DNA from: Mucidula mucida
Lineage: Eukaryota; Basidiomycota; Agaricomycetes; Agaricales; Physalacriaceae
NCBI GenBank assembly: GCA_015501055.1
Contig: JADNYV010000144.1
Coordinates: 1-64,000 of the forward strand
Direction of reading: 5' to 3'
DNA: 64,000 nucleotides
Program-made: the position numbers and the translations under genes
Shown here: positions 21,626 to 32,100 of the stretch, piece by piece
How positions within the stretch are numbered: the first letter of the stretch is position 1
How the letters are laid out: each line of letters begins with the position of its first letter
The notes under the pieces: model-generated
Databases searched by the model: none
Seen by the model: the letters and a program-made list of their open reading frames with translations, nothing else
What the model was told of the DNA's origin: nothing

Positions 21626-21963
21626 ACGGTAGTTCTTTCTTTGTTGTAGTAGTGGCTTATCATAGACATATATTTATATGCATCCCGTGCATCTCTGAAG
21701 CAAGAGGAGTACCAGAGAGCGTTGTTTATTAAAGAGCCAATCTGCTCGTAGATCTCGCTTACCGCCCTTCATATGAATCTCTCCTTCAGTGACTCCGCCT
21801 TTATTGACGCGCTTCCTCAAGTGACGCCCAAGAAAATCTTTATCTGTATACCGATGATAAAGGCATATCGTTGAAGTCGTTATTTAGTATGAAACTTGGC
21901 ATATTTACAGTGATAATGAGAATAAGGTAGCATAAATCAGGAAATAGGGAAACCATCGCCAAG

Positions 21964-23211
21964 CTACGTCCTCTTACGCTTCGAGCCCTTCCCTTTCGCC
22001 ACTTTCATTTGAGCCGACTCGATGACGCCAGCGTCTGATTTGTCGACGACGGTGCGGTCTAATCTGTCTACGATGGTGCTGTCTGCCTTGCGGATGGCGG
22101 TGCGCTTTGTCTTGCTGACGGCGGTTCGTTTGGACTTGTCGACGGTGGTACCCTTTGGCTTGTCGACGGCGGTGCCCTGTGGCTTGTCGGTGACGGTGGC
22201 ACCCTTTGGCTTGTCGATAGCGATGCCATTTGACTTGTCGATGACGGTGCCCTTTGACTTGTCGATGGCGATGCTCTCTGTCTTTTCGGCGACAGCCGAG
22301 TCTTTGACATCAGCGACGACAACTTCCACATCCAACTTGCGTCTCTTCACCGTAGGCTCGTCCTCCTTCTCTTCCACCTCGACTGCCACTTTAACCGGAG
22401 CCTCCTTCGGTAGAAGACTCCTCCACTTGGCGGGCACACTCCTTCCAAATTCGCCCACCCACGAGCCCTTGTAAAACTCCAGTGGCACAGCCGCCGTACT
22501 ATTCCAAAGCATCAGGCATTCGGCCAGCTTATTGCCCAACGGCTTGAGCTGATTTTGCGCGATTGTCGGAGGGAAGATGAGGCCGTCAGAGGCATAAGCG
22601 AGGACAAAGGCAGGATGCGCGTGACATTCGAAAGAGGGGAGAGATGCAGTCTTGATTGGGGAGACTTTGCGTGTGGTGGGATCGCGGATATAGAAGGAGA
22701 GATTTTTCAAGGGCACGATACGGTATTCGTATGATGACTGGAAAGGGATTATCTGGAGAGGATTTAGAATGGTATATGAGGAGGAGAGCGAGAGGATGCG
22801 CACCCCGGTGAAGATTTGCCTCTTGCCAAAAGGCGCCTTGGAGTTTCGCGTCTGAAGGTCGAAGAGTTTCTTGAGTACAGAAACTGGGGGCAGCAACGCG
22901 ACTTGTTCGTGTTGGATGGCTTTTTTGAGCGCGGGTTGGACTGCAGACAAACAATCCATTGGTGCTCGTCAATGGGACCTAGGAACTCACGTCTCAGAGA
23001 ATTTGCGGGAAGACTTGTATACGAGCCGATTTGACCACGGTGGAGGCCCCAGAGAAATTCCAGCGTGTCGAGCTAACGTGGTGGACATTTAGTATTTAGA
23101 TTCAAACGAAAAATGTGAACGAACCGAGATACTCGTCGACTGCATCAGTGAAACGTCGACTTCATCACCGAAGGAGAGCGAAACGTTGATGTTTTCGAGA
23201 GACATAGACAT
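21964..23211 (-). CDS. Copy D: intact member of an unrecognised gene family with VDK repeats
   Basis: Four exons on the minus strand (23211-23125, 23072-22991, 22940-22804, 22752-21964) give 364 aa, all phases agreeing. The N-terminus is MSMSLENINVSLSFGDEVDV; then LEFLWGLHRGQIGSY, QPALKKAIQHEQVALLPP, the core HAHPAFVLAYASDGLIFPP and LEFYKGSWVGEFGRSVPAKW. A basic patch VKRRKLDVEV is followed by about ten imperfect 9-11 residue repeats (xDKxKGTxV) and the basic end GKGSKRKRT, a likely nuclear signal. No enzyme motif is recognised. Copies A, B, C and E are related but broken, so this is the only candidate functional member in the window. The 51-nt third intron (22803-22753) is free of stops and in frame. 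Confidence 0.75.
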
Positions 23212-23617
23212 GGTAGATGTGGGAGAGAGGATGAGGTGTTGAAAGGCCCATTGGCGCCTGCGCGAAAACAAAGGCCAGTTGTCATGTGCTTTTTGGCAGT
23301 CCACGTTGTTGAGTGCGTCCACATCCCTCTGCCTTTGTTTTGCTAATTAGGAAAAGGGCATTGTCTGCCGAATTAGAAAATATTGGCCACAGTTTCCCCA
23401 ATACACATGGGGGGAAAATGACCCATGTCCACTGTTCTGTATTTCTTTGTATGCTCCGATAGCGATGCCAGCGCGACGTATCGATACCCTTAGCAGTATA
23501 GTAGTACACCGGCCCTAGTGGTTGACAGTCCGGGGATGAGAAAAATGAGTTAGAACAAGCAAGAGTTGCAGGAAGATTCCTGCATCGACGACCGACATTT
23601 AGGACTGCACAGTGATC

Positions 23618-24288
23618 CAGTAGGTTCAACCCACTGGGCCGCAATATTGCACGCGAAACTGTGCCTGGCTCGGCGTTCCCCGCAGTGCCACCTCGGCCCC
23701 ATTTCTGTCTAGACCCTCGCCCACGTTGTCCACACCCATCACGTCGAGTCACCTCCAGCGTCGTCGCAAGTGCGCGCAGCGGGCTCCAGGCGGGCTCCCA
23801 TGCCCTCTGTCGTCGATGATACTGTATACAGCTACTCCGCTCTCTAGAATGTATCGTTACAGACCCAATAAACCCGCTTTTTGTTAATACTTTTTACCGG
23901 CCCCCTGAAACATGTCGGCGACCTCAACGATGAGACCAGGCGCGCTCGTCTCTAGTCGGGCGCATAAACTGAGGAATATTAGCAGCCACTTTAGGCAGTA
24001 TCGTCTTCGAGAAGAGTCGGGCTACCCAGTATAAAGCCAGGTGTGTGCAGTTCATTGTCGAGTGTCGTCCCCATGAATCTTAACAGTCTTTTAAATTCTC
24101 CTAGTCAATCTCCCAGCCGCTCTTTCACTGCTCGCCGCTCCTGTCGCAATTGCTGCGAGCCTCTTGATCCTATTTCTATCTGTCAAGGCAAAGGTGCCGA
24201 TGTCACTAATTTCAACCGTGGTTTCCAGAGGGTATGTGTGGTGTTAGTTCATGCAATATTGCATCCCGGTGGGGTGAATGGTCTCCAG
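23618..24288. mobile_element. 671-bp TIR element (MITE) in the right arm
   Basis: The ends are imperfect inverted repeats sharing CCCAC(T/C)GGG and GCAATATTGCA, flanked by the direct repeat TGATC (23613-23617 and 24289-24293). The left arm has the empty site (CTGTACAC at about 7275 versus CTGATCAC here), so the insertion is supported by paralogy. No transposase-like ORF is present. The superfamily cannot be decided. Confidence 0.6.
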
Positions 24289-24645
24289 TGATCAGAGGGA
24301 AAAGACAACTTTGGTCCACTTCGGCAATTCGCGTCGGGGTTTCAATTTCACTCCGGACCGCGCTCCTGCTCTGCAATGCTCACGGTGAACGCGCAATAAT
24401 CCAACGTTGAAGTAGTTACCCAAAATACATGGGAGTAACAGCACATACGGGAGGCGTGTCTCCTTCACTATGTGATTTTTCAACAATACGCGACGTCAAC
24501 TCATATACCTGCAGTGAGCTTTGTCCACCTCACTTCGCATTCACCGCATTCAGAGTGCTTCGATGATGCGTAAGTACAGGGCTCGCCGAGCCCACTCTGC
24601 ATCTTCGACTCCGCCCACTTGAAGTCTGCCAGTGTTACGTATCGG

Positions 24646-25026
24646 AGTCGGTCTACAAATTGTAGATCAGCCCTATCCATCGCTGCCGAAGAAATCACAT
24701 CACACTTACAGCACTTCCTATCCTTTCATCCCAGAATCTAGCTTCCCTCCCGCGGTCCACTGGAGTCAGATCGATGACATACCACCTTTTAAACTGCCGG
24801 ATGGCAGCGGATCCATGTCGTTAAGGCGGGCCATATGATAGCCTCCCTTCTGTTGTTTGACAAGCACATGGACCTTGGCTGGTAGAGAGAGGCACACTGC
24901 TGAATGTTCTGTGTTCTTCGCTTCTTAAGCTTCGAGCTCTGTATTCGTGAAGCAGGATATTTTGTACATACAATAATGATAAGATGATAACAGCACGTTG
25001 ATAGAGAAGGATGAAGTGCTATGAAT
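24646..25026. other. No gene seen
   Basis: Intergenic between the right arm and copy E. Short ORFs only. Confidence 0.4.
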
Positions 25027-26073
25027 CTATGACCTCGTATTCGTCTGCTCCTGCGCGAGCCGAAAGACATCAATGGAGTGGCTGGTAACTTTCGCGGCAT
25101 CTACGGAGTCTTCGAAAACGTTCACCTTGTGCCGCGTCTCTTTGGCCTCCAAATCAACGGCCTTGGCCGCCGTGGGAGCGTCTGAGGGTGCCTTGGTGGC
25201 ATCTACGTCTTCGCTTGCGCCGCTTCAAAGTGGGCTCCGCGTCGTCTGGATTGACCACCTTGATCACAGAATCGGTCTTCGGAAGCAGCTGACGGTACTT
25301 CATAGGGACGCTTCTCTCAAACTCTCCAACGTAGGAAGCCCCGTAAAACTCGAGAGGCGGACAGGCGGTCTGCCACGGTTGGAAGCACTCATACATCGCA
25401 TTTCAGAACAAAGTTTAGACCTGATGTCGTCGGAAGGACCTTCGCTCCCGAATGAGAGCACAAAGGCAGAATTGGCTGTGCATGTGAACAAGAGGAAAAA
25501 GTCTGATATTGCTTGACACTGCGGGTGGTGGGATCGCGGCGTACAGGGTGACGCCCTCGAGCAACGGTACGATACGATATTCGTATAATTGGAAGGGAGA
25601 TACCTATCAAGATGAAAGATTCAGCAGTGTTTCGAAGCGGTGATAAGCTATGTACACACCGATGTGAACATTTGCCTGGCAGATATGGGTTGCTTAATGT
25701 TTCGGTCCTGGAGTTCGGCAAGTTTTCTGGCCAAAGCATTCGGAGGACACAAGGCGACTTGTTCGGACGCGATGGCCTTCTTCAGCTCTGGTTGAACTAG
25801 AGGAGGAACGTCAGTTCTTGAATGTTCTCTATATAGAGAGGAGCTTACGTCGAAGTACTTTCCCCCGGTACCAAATCGAAGATGACTTAGCCGCCGTGAA
25901 GACCCCAGACGCACTCCAGATTGTTGAGCTAAGTAATGACTTAAGATATGGACAAAAAAGGCGAGAGAGTGATGACTTGCAGATAACGATGTCTCTTGAA
26001 TGATATGCACATCCAGTGCCCCACGAAATGAACGCAAGACGCTGATATCTTCGAGAGAGAGGGACATGGTCAT
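25027..26073 (-). pseudogene. Copy E: broken member of the local gene family
   Basis: Exon 1 (MTMSLSLEDISVLRSFRGAL) starts at 26073. Exon 2 (LNNLECVWGLHGG) hits a TAA stop. Exon 3 holds VQPELKKAIASEQVALCPP and LQDRNIKQPISARQMFTS, followed by an intron that contains stops. The next exon has FQLYEYRIVPLLEG, and near 25360 PPLEFYGASYVGEFERSVPMKYRQLLP parallels the core of copy D. After KRRKRRRR the frame moves by one base and continues to SIDVFRLAQEQTNTRS and the stop at 25027. This copy lacks the VDK repeat tail. Internal stop plus frameshifts indicate a pseudogene. A weak donor after exon 1 adds to the decay. Confidence 0.7.
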
Positions 26074-27303
26074 GCAATGTAACAAGACTCCGTTAAAGGG
26101 AGGGTGAATGTAAGAGTAATGGTGAAGATTATCGTGCGGGCTTGTCAAGTCAAATTGAAGGAATGGGGAAAGAAGCAATTCGTCGTGTGCACTTAGATTT
26201 AGTGGACGCCTCGTCTAGGTCAGGCAGTTCAGGACAATGGTGGTCCAGCGATCGCATTGTCACCCAAACAGGGTAGCCGCATCGCCGGTACGTAGTCGTG
26301 GCATTGTACTGTGTGATTCTGCTTGTAGTAGTCCTACACATCCCAGGAAAGGACTGTTGAGATCTAGACACCGTGTAAGTAGATATAAGTAAGATCTATT
26401 CCCAGTACACCGTGGTGGATGACTGGGTGCGTACCTAGACACCGTGTAAGTAGATATAAGTAAGATCTATTCTATGTGTTGTTAGTACAGTAACCCTTCC
26501 CATGAATAAAGCAGACTTACCCCAGTACACCGTGGTGGATGACTGGGAGTAAGCTGAACGATCGCGCGCGTTGTATACCGCGCGCTCGGTTCCTATCTCC
26601 TATCTCCGGGATAGTCGCGCGTTGCTCTCAACCATCACAACAAGGACTGCGCTGTCATCAATCCGCGGTCTGCCCCAGTGTCATAAATGAGTAGGCAGGT
26701 TTAGAGTAAAGCAGTAAGCTGTTATGGTCTTTCCTGCCGGCAAAGAGATTCGTCCCTTAGGCCGTCCTGTGAGCATGAACGCGCCTAAGTTCAGGGTGAT
26801 ATGCGGAAGATTGACGATGGTCCAAGACGCAAGATCAGTTAAGCAAATTCCGTGCCACGTGGAGGTTTAAAAGGGCGGAACGCCCAAAAAGGCAGTACGG
26901 TATCCGGTCCGTTTCCCCGTCTTAGCAACCACGACGACCGTCACGTCGCCACTCGTGCCGTTGCACCTTGCTCTCGAGCTTCTAGTCTAACAAGTTCGAA
27001 GTTGTAAATTCCTCTTTATCTTTTTACGCGTCCTTACACGAACCTCTATCTAGTTCTTCTCTTTTTCGCGTTCCTTCTTCGTTCTTATTTTGTTCCTGAA
27101 TCGGAAGCAAAGGCATACGTTTGGCTGATCAAAACCTTGATGGCCGTTTTTGTTCGAACAAGGCCTTGTTTGACCAGTGATAGATAAAAGGACATAGAGT
27201 TCGACGGCCTTCTAGAACCCCACTTTCCTTCCCCTACAACCTATTCTTTTATCACTTCCTCCCTTACACATAGACACCTTCAAAGACTCTTGTCTCCCCC
27301 GCG
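26074..27303. other. Intergenic with repeats and promoter region of the 27304 gene
   Basis: Besides the direct repeats there is a GC-rich stretch with alternating GCGC (26560-26630) and, from about 26990, a pyrimidine-rich leader running into the ATG at 27304, as is common upstream of well-expressed fungal genes. No ORF of interest. Confidence 0.45.
26364..26547 (+). repeat. Two interleaved short direct repeats
   Basis: Repeat 1 (38 bp, starting CTAGACACCGTGTAAGTAG) occurs at 26364-26401 and 26435-26472. Repeat 2 (27 bp, starting CCCAGTACACCGTGGTGG and ending ACTGGG, with CCCAGT/ACTGGG able to pair) occurs at 26401-26427 and 26521-26547. All copies look perfect. Both repeats share ACACCGTG. 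This may be a small tandem duplication or the end repeats of an unrecognised element. Confidence 0.8.
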
Positions 27304-28244
27304 ATGAACATTCATACTGGGGGCAAAACAGAACCGCTTCACGCACAGGGTGAGTTCGCTCACAATTCTTATAAATGCGCTTTGAAGTATGAGCTCCTTT
27401 GATAGACGTGCATGCATATCCTACTCTTTCTCAACACGATGACGCCTATCGCGCCTGGGTGATGCGCCACGGAATGGACAAGCGCAAGCGTGTACCGGAA
27501 TATGACGAGTCCGGCAACACCAAAAAATCTGTTCCAAGAGCCACTGTGTATGTTCCTTGTCTTTCGCATCGTGGCCCACCTGACTGTACCTATCGAAGTG
27601 CTAGACCTCCAGAAGCCTTCGTTACGTCTCCTGAACCTGTGTCGAGAAATGAGCATCGAAGGTGAGCCGCTATAGCGACCCGCCTCTCGTAAAGCTGACT
27701 CTGTAATCTATAGAACCATGACTGCAGCAGTGGCCCCAGAAGCACATTCGCAGCGACTTTCGAGATCGATAAATCAGGCGTCTCTATTGCATCATAGCCC
27801 TAGACGACGCGACAGTTCTGCACCCTCCTCGTTTCGCCGCACCCTTGTCTCTCCACAGTCAACGCCCTCTGAATGCGTCTCAATCCCCAGCACGACTGGG
27901 CGTACTTGTAAGTCATCCTATACCCATCGAATTGAACGAGATGTTCATCTTCGAAAAGCCGTGAACCCTGCCTCTGCGCCACCATCCGCCTGGTCAAGTC
28001 CTCGCACATCGGCGGAACATCCTCCTCCTCTTCTAAAGACACGCAAATCGCACTACCTCAAGTCTCGTCCAAGTATCGACCGTGAGCCTCCGTCGTCTAC
28101 CTTCTACGACTACGAACTGATAGTCTCATAATTTCAGTGGCGCTACAAGGCCAAGAGAACGCGCAGCCAAAGGCTCTGAAACATAAAGGAACCTTCAGCC
28201 GCCTCCGCAGGTTATCAGTGTCTTTGTTCGTCGGCGACAAATAG
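27304..28244 (+). CDS. Unrecognised basic Ser/Pro-rich protein (258 aa)
   Basis: Four exons (27304-27349, 27406-27661, 27714-28081, 28138-28244) with three introns of 52-56 nt join in frame to 258 aa. The N-terminus is MNIHTGGKTEPLHAQD; then comes YRAWVMRHGMDKRKRVPEYDE, a long Ser/Arg/Pro-rich and probably disordered middle, and the C-terminus GTFSRLRRLSVSLFVGDK. The C-terminal RLRRLSVS is a possible phosphorylation or membrane-binding segment. No known domain. All splice sites are canonical and a pyrimidine-rich leader precedes the ATG, so a real gene is likely. Confidence 0.6.
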
Positions 28245-28457
28245 CCCTATACCTGTAATGTGAATACTATAATTTGATTCTTCTTGTTTTGACAATGCAG
28301 TGGCTGGACAATGATCGGGAGAACAAAGGCCAGTGTGGACCATACGCATTCTTGATTTAGAAAATTCATTGCTAGGGCCAGAACAATGGGCGCGCATACG
28401 TATATATAAGACGACAGCACAAGCAACACTCTCACCACCACCACAACCACCACCGCA

Positions 28458-29105
28458 ATGCCTTTCATTCCACAGCCCATTACCCGCGCTGCCAGGGAAC
28501 ACCTACACTACAACTTTCTTAACCTCCAGTTCCTCACGGAGAAAGCAGCAGTTACCACAGACGATATTGACATCTACCGAAAGTTCCACTTGGGCGCTGA
28601 CCAGGACGTGCATTTCATTCGGCTCTGCAGTGTAAACGACAGGACGTCCCTTGATAACGAGTATGAGCTCAAGTGCTGCACGTATCCAAGCGCGTATTGA
28701 TTTCCTTCACACGGCGTATCTTGTTGCTAAAGCCATATCCTACTAGAAGTCACGCACGCCTCGAGCTACCGCCTAGTCATCAGCGACAAAGTCATCGCTA
28801 CTCGTCCGCGCGCATTCCACCAGGGCTTCCTCATCGAATTATTTCGCCTCGCCGTGCGCTGCGACGCACGTGTGGTGCACGTACGCCCGTCGTCGACTCA
28901 TGCCAATCGAGAAGTCGTAGAGCTCCGCTGGCACGATGGGCGCCCCTCCAAGATCGTCCAGATGTGGATGTGCATCACCTGTTCGGAATGGCACTTCGAC
29001 GAGACGCACACACATTGGCCGCAGATTTGGTGTCTGCTATATCAGCCTGATGGCCCGGGAGGCAGGCTGCTGCAGGAATTTTTGACTCACAGACCACCGC
29101 AGTGA
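28458..29105 (+). CDS. Unrecognised small protein, splice uncertain
   Basis: Exon 1 from ATG 28458 encodes MPFIPQPITRAAREHLHY, YRKFHLGADQDVHFIRLC and NDRTSLDNEYELK. The second reading frame (about 28749-29105) encodes SYRLVISDKVIATRP, FLIELFRLAVRCD, IVQMWMCITCSEWHFDE and a Gly-rich end before the TGA. The best-looking donor (28661) and acceptor (28746) do not agree in phase, so either a different pair is used (for example donor 28630, giving a 117-nt intron) or there is a frameshift. A TATATAAG site lies at 28402-28409, about 50 bases upstream of the ATG. Family unknown. Confidence 0.5.
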
Positions 29106-32100
29106 GGTGGCACACTAGGAATGATCTCGAGAGTAGCTCTGCTGTTATAAATATATATCTGTACATGTTATCATACTTGAATTTCTTGATAACCTTTGAA
29201 AAGATTGTCGGTGTCGTGTCCCGTTTTCGTTTTGTCACTTTTCATATTAGAGTTCGAAGCGCTGGCTTAACGTCCCTTTTCAACTTGTTCGCCTCTTCAA
29301 CCTTTTCAGGACACTTACCGGCAGGTTCTCGAGGATTCCATGCCCCCATGATTGGTGAAACATCGGAGCACCGCGTCCATGAGCGTAGTCGGCGCCCTCG
29401 AACTTACTCTCAAGCAATCACAGCAACGTGAGTTGGTAGAGCTCCATAAGCTGCAGACAGTGACGTGAGTCGGATGCTCTTTGTTCCTGAAGAGCAACTC
29501 AAACCGTGTACTGTCGGTGATGATGGGGGAGAGCCACACGTACGCCATTCGTTGATTACGGAGAGTGCCGAGCTGAGTTGATCGGACTCTAAACAGTAAG
29601 TACTGCCTCTTGTACTTGAGTACTTCATTGATTTTCGCTAGCCTTCTTCTGCGCTGTATCAGAATGGTGTTCAGGTTATTCCTCTTTCTTTATTTCAGTC
29701 CGAAGGCGCGTAGTTGAAATCGCTCGGCAGTTACTCATAGGTAATTGCGGTCTGAGCTCCAAGGCGCGCATTCCCGCATCTCTGCCAACGCCAACAATCC
29801 CACCTCCATATGTATGATCTTGTTCAACTGGAAGAGAACTTTGCAGATGAGTAGTTCGGCCTCCATGGAGCGGGCGTCCCGCTGAAATTGTCAAATAGGT
29901 CCGCGGCACTTAGAATTTAATCGGGATCACCCGTCAGTTCGTGGGGTCTTCCGCGGTCTAGATATCATCAACAGAGGACGACGACGAAGGGCCGTCTCGC
30001 GCAGCGACCCGAGGAACATCTGCATCGTTGCAAACTTTGACGATACCCTTTTGGGTGAGCTGATCTGACAATGTATTGTCGAATCGGTGATGCGCTTCGC
30101 TTGTCAATGTCCATCCTACCCGCATTTGGGTGGCGCACCTAATCTTGTTACCAGGGTCTGGCCAGGCCCTAAAGCTGTGCCTCTGTTGTAGCTGTGTTAT
30201 TTGGCTCAGGAACGAACTATCTCCTGGACTTTCTTGGCGAAATGCGAAATTGCTCATGGATTCAACGTTGTTAGTTGTAAGTACTCTATTTGTGAGGCAT
30301 ACGGCGCTGGAAGTCAAGTCCCAGATAGATTCTATGATCCTTCGACACTGCCACTGAATAGAAGTTCGTCCTCGGATCGTTTTTTTCTACCTGGCTCCAC
30401 GGAATTCCTCCGACTCTGTCCACTCGTCTTCCAAGCTTCGTACAACTCGACTTCTCATTGTGAGTCTCTCTAGGTCACCACCTGATTGATTTCAAGAGCG
30501 TTTAACCTTGGATACTAGTCCATGTTTCGTGAACCTGCCGGAACCTTAGAACATTCAGAAGCGGCGTTTCAATCCACAATGCGACGCCGCAGCTCATGCC
30601 TAGAAATTCGTCTCTCGCCGCGTAACATAGTACAAGCGATGCCGCCATGAAACATCCTCGGATTAGGTGGGTACTCTGTCCCGAGTCTCGCCAGCGACAC
30701 CTACATTTTGGGGTGCAGCTCTCGTCACGACAGAATGTGTATTTGTGCGGTGTCTCCTTCCCTTTCGGCCACAGCGAACCGCGTAAGATGGCGTACTAAT
30801 CACATATATCGTTAAAGATCGTGTCCCAGCCTCTCGCCGACCTCGGCCACCGCTGGTATAATGCCCCCTCCACGGCTCGCCGCTGCCGTCGCACGAGAGG
30901 AATAACGACATGATATGTATTATTATGGGTATACGGAACACCTAACCAATGATAACGAAAGGGGGAGCCTAACATCGGTGTGCTCATCGCAAATCCGCCG
31001 CGACGTCGTGTGATAGTATGATCACCCCTGCCTGATGACAACCGAGGATGGCGCGATATCAAGGGAGACCCGAAAAAGGTAGCCAGTAAGTATTTCTCCT
31101 TGTACGTGGTAAGGCAAGGGAAACGAATAGCCCTGGCTCAGTGTACCGCCGAACGTGATACGATGAGGTCTGCATTGATATTCCACCTCTGTGGCGCCGC
31201 GAGAGGGGAACTTAAGCCGATGCGACCGGGAATGTATTCACTACTGAAAGGTTAGACGTACGTCAAATGTAGCGATGTCGCCGGATCCATCTGTGAATCC
31301 ATTTAGAGCAATGATAGTGCACGAGAAAACGAGATAACAAGATATCATGAGTTGATGCAACAGAGCATGGAGATGTATCATGCGATGGAAGAGGGTCGCG
31401 CGAGAAATGGGCGATATGGTATTGAACGATCCAGCCATGACGCATCTCACGAGGGCGCGTCGTAATCCCGTGCGAGATCACATCCGACAGTAGAACGCCG
31501 GCACCGACGACATCATGCCCTGCCGACAAATATATCAGCTCCTCGACAGGTGAGAGCAGCATAGAAGGAACCTGTTTCAAGATGTCGTATCTCTAACCAA
31601 TGCGCGCAAGCAGGTTCAACCCTAAAAAGCAGGCCCCATAGCGCCGAATGCATGATGCGCATGGATAACATACTTAAGTAGACTTCGTTGGCAACCTTGC
31701 CAACGGAGTCGAGTGGCGATTAGGCGATGCAGAGGAAGAAACCAAAGGGTTGTCGAAGGTGGGCGCAAACAGGACATTGTACCTCAGCTGTAAATCATAA
31801 AATGATACTCAGTAAATCATTATCTCCTAAGGTAATTGAAGGAACGCACGAAGATGGGAAAAGCCCGGTGTTCAAAGTAAGCCGGGATGGCCTCATCCTA
31901 TGAGTTGATGACCGGAGCTTGGGTATCTGGCACTAGTCTGGCTTTATCACGGCGGAGAAACGTGAAGGACAATGTAGGGTGAAGACGATTATCTCACAGC
32001 GCTCCCGATACCGCATGCTTATGGGGGTGAAACCAGCGAATATAGATACCGCAAGTACGCTATTATACTGGCGGTTCACGTCAAATGTTGCCCGGAACGT

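Larger units (their letters stand above)
21661..24645 (-). repeat. Right arm of the inverted duplication
   Basis: Reverse-complement partner of 6955-12222. It holds the intact copy D, its 3' flank, and the 5' flank up to about 24645, which includes GRADLQFVDRL-type sequence matching decayed sequence near 6980. The arm is interrupted by a 671-bp TIR element that the left arm lacks; the left arm in turn holds the transposon nest that this arm lacks. The two insertions therefore post-date the duplication. Confidence 0.8.

Noticed and set aside
22022..22474. Plus-strand ORF of 150 aa antisense to copy D (and 11391-12002 minus strand antisense to copy B)
   Set aside because: It is open only because the VDK repeat codons have no stops in the antisense frame; it is Leu/Ser/Thr/Val repetitive and differs between copies as expected for a shadow.
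26364..26547. CRISPR-like array of repeats
   Set aside because: Only two copies of each of two different units with unequal spacing, in a eukaryotic nuclear context with spliceosomal introns.
28749..29050. Alternative frame of the 28458 gene given by the best-looking splice pair
   Set aside because: The resulting peptide is Arg/Pro/Ala-rich and lacks the Trp/Cys/Phe content of the other frame, so it looks like a shadow.
31240..31800. Membrane protein pseudogene
   Set aside because: Hydrophobic pieces are present on the minus strand but order and family phrases are too weak to annotate as a feature; kept only as a remark.
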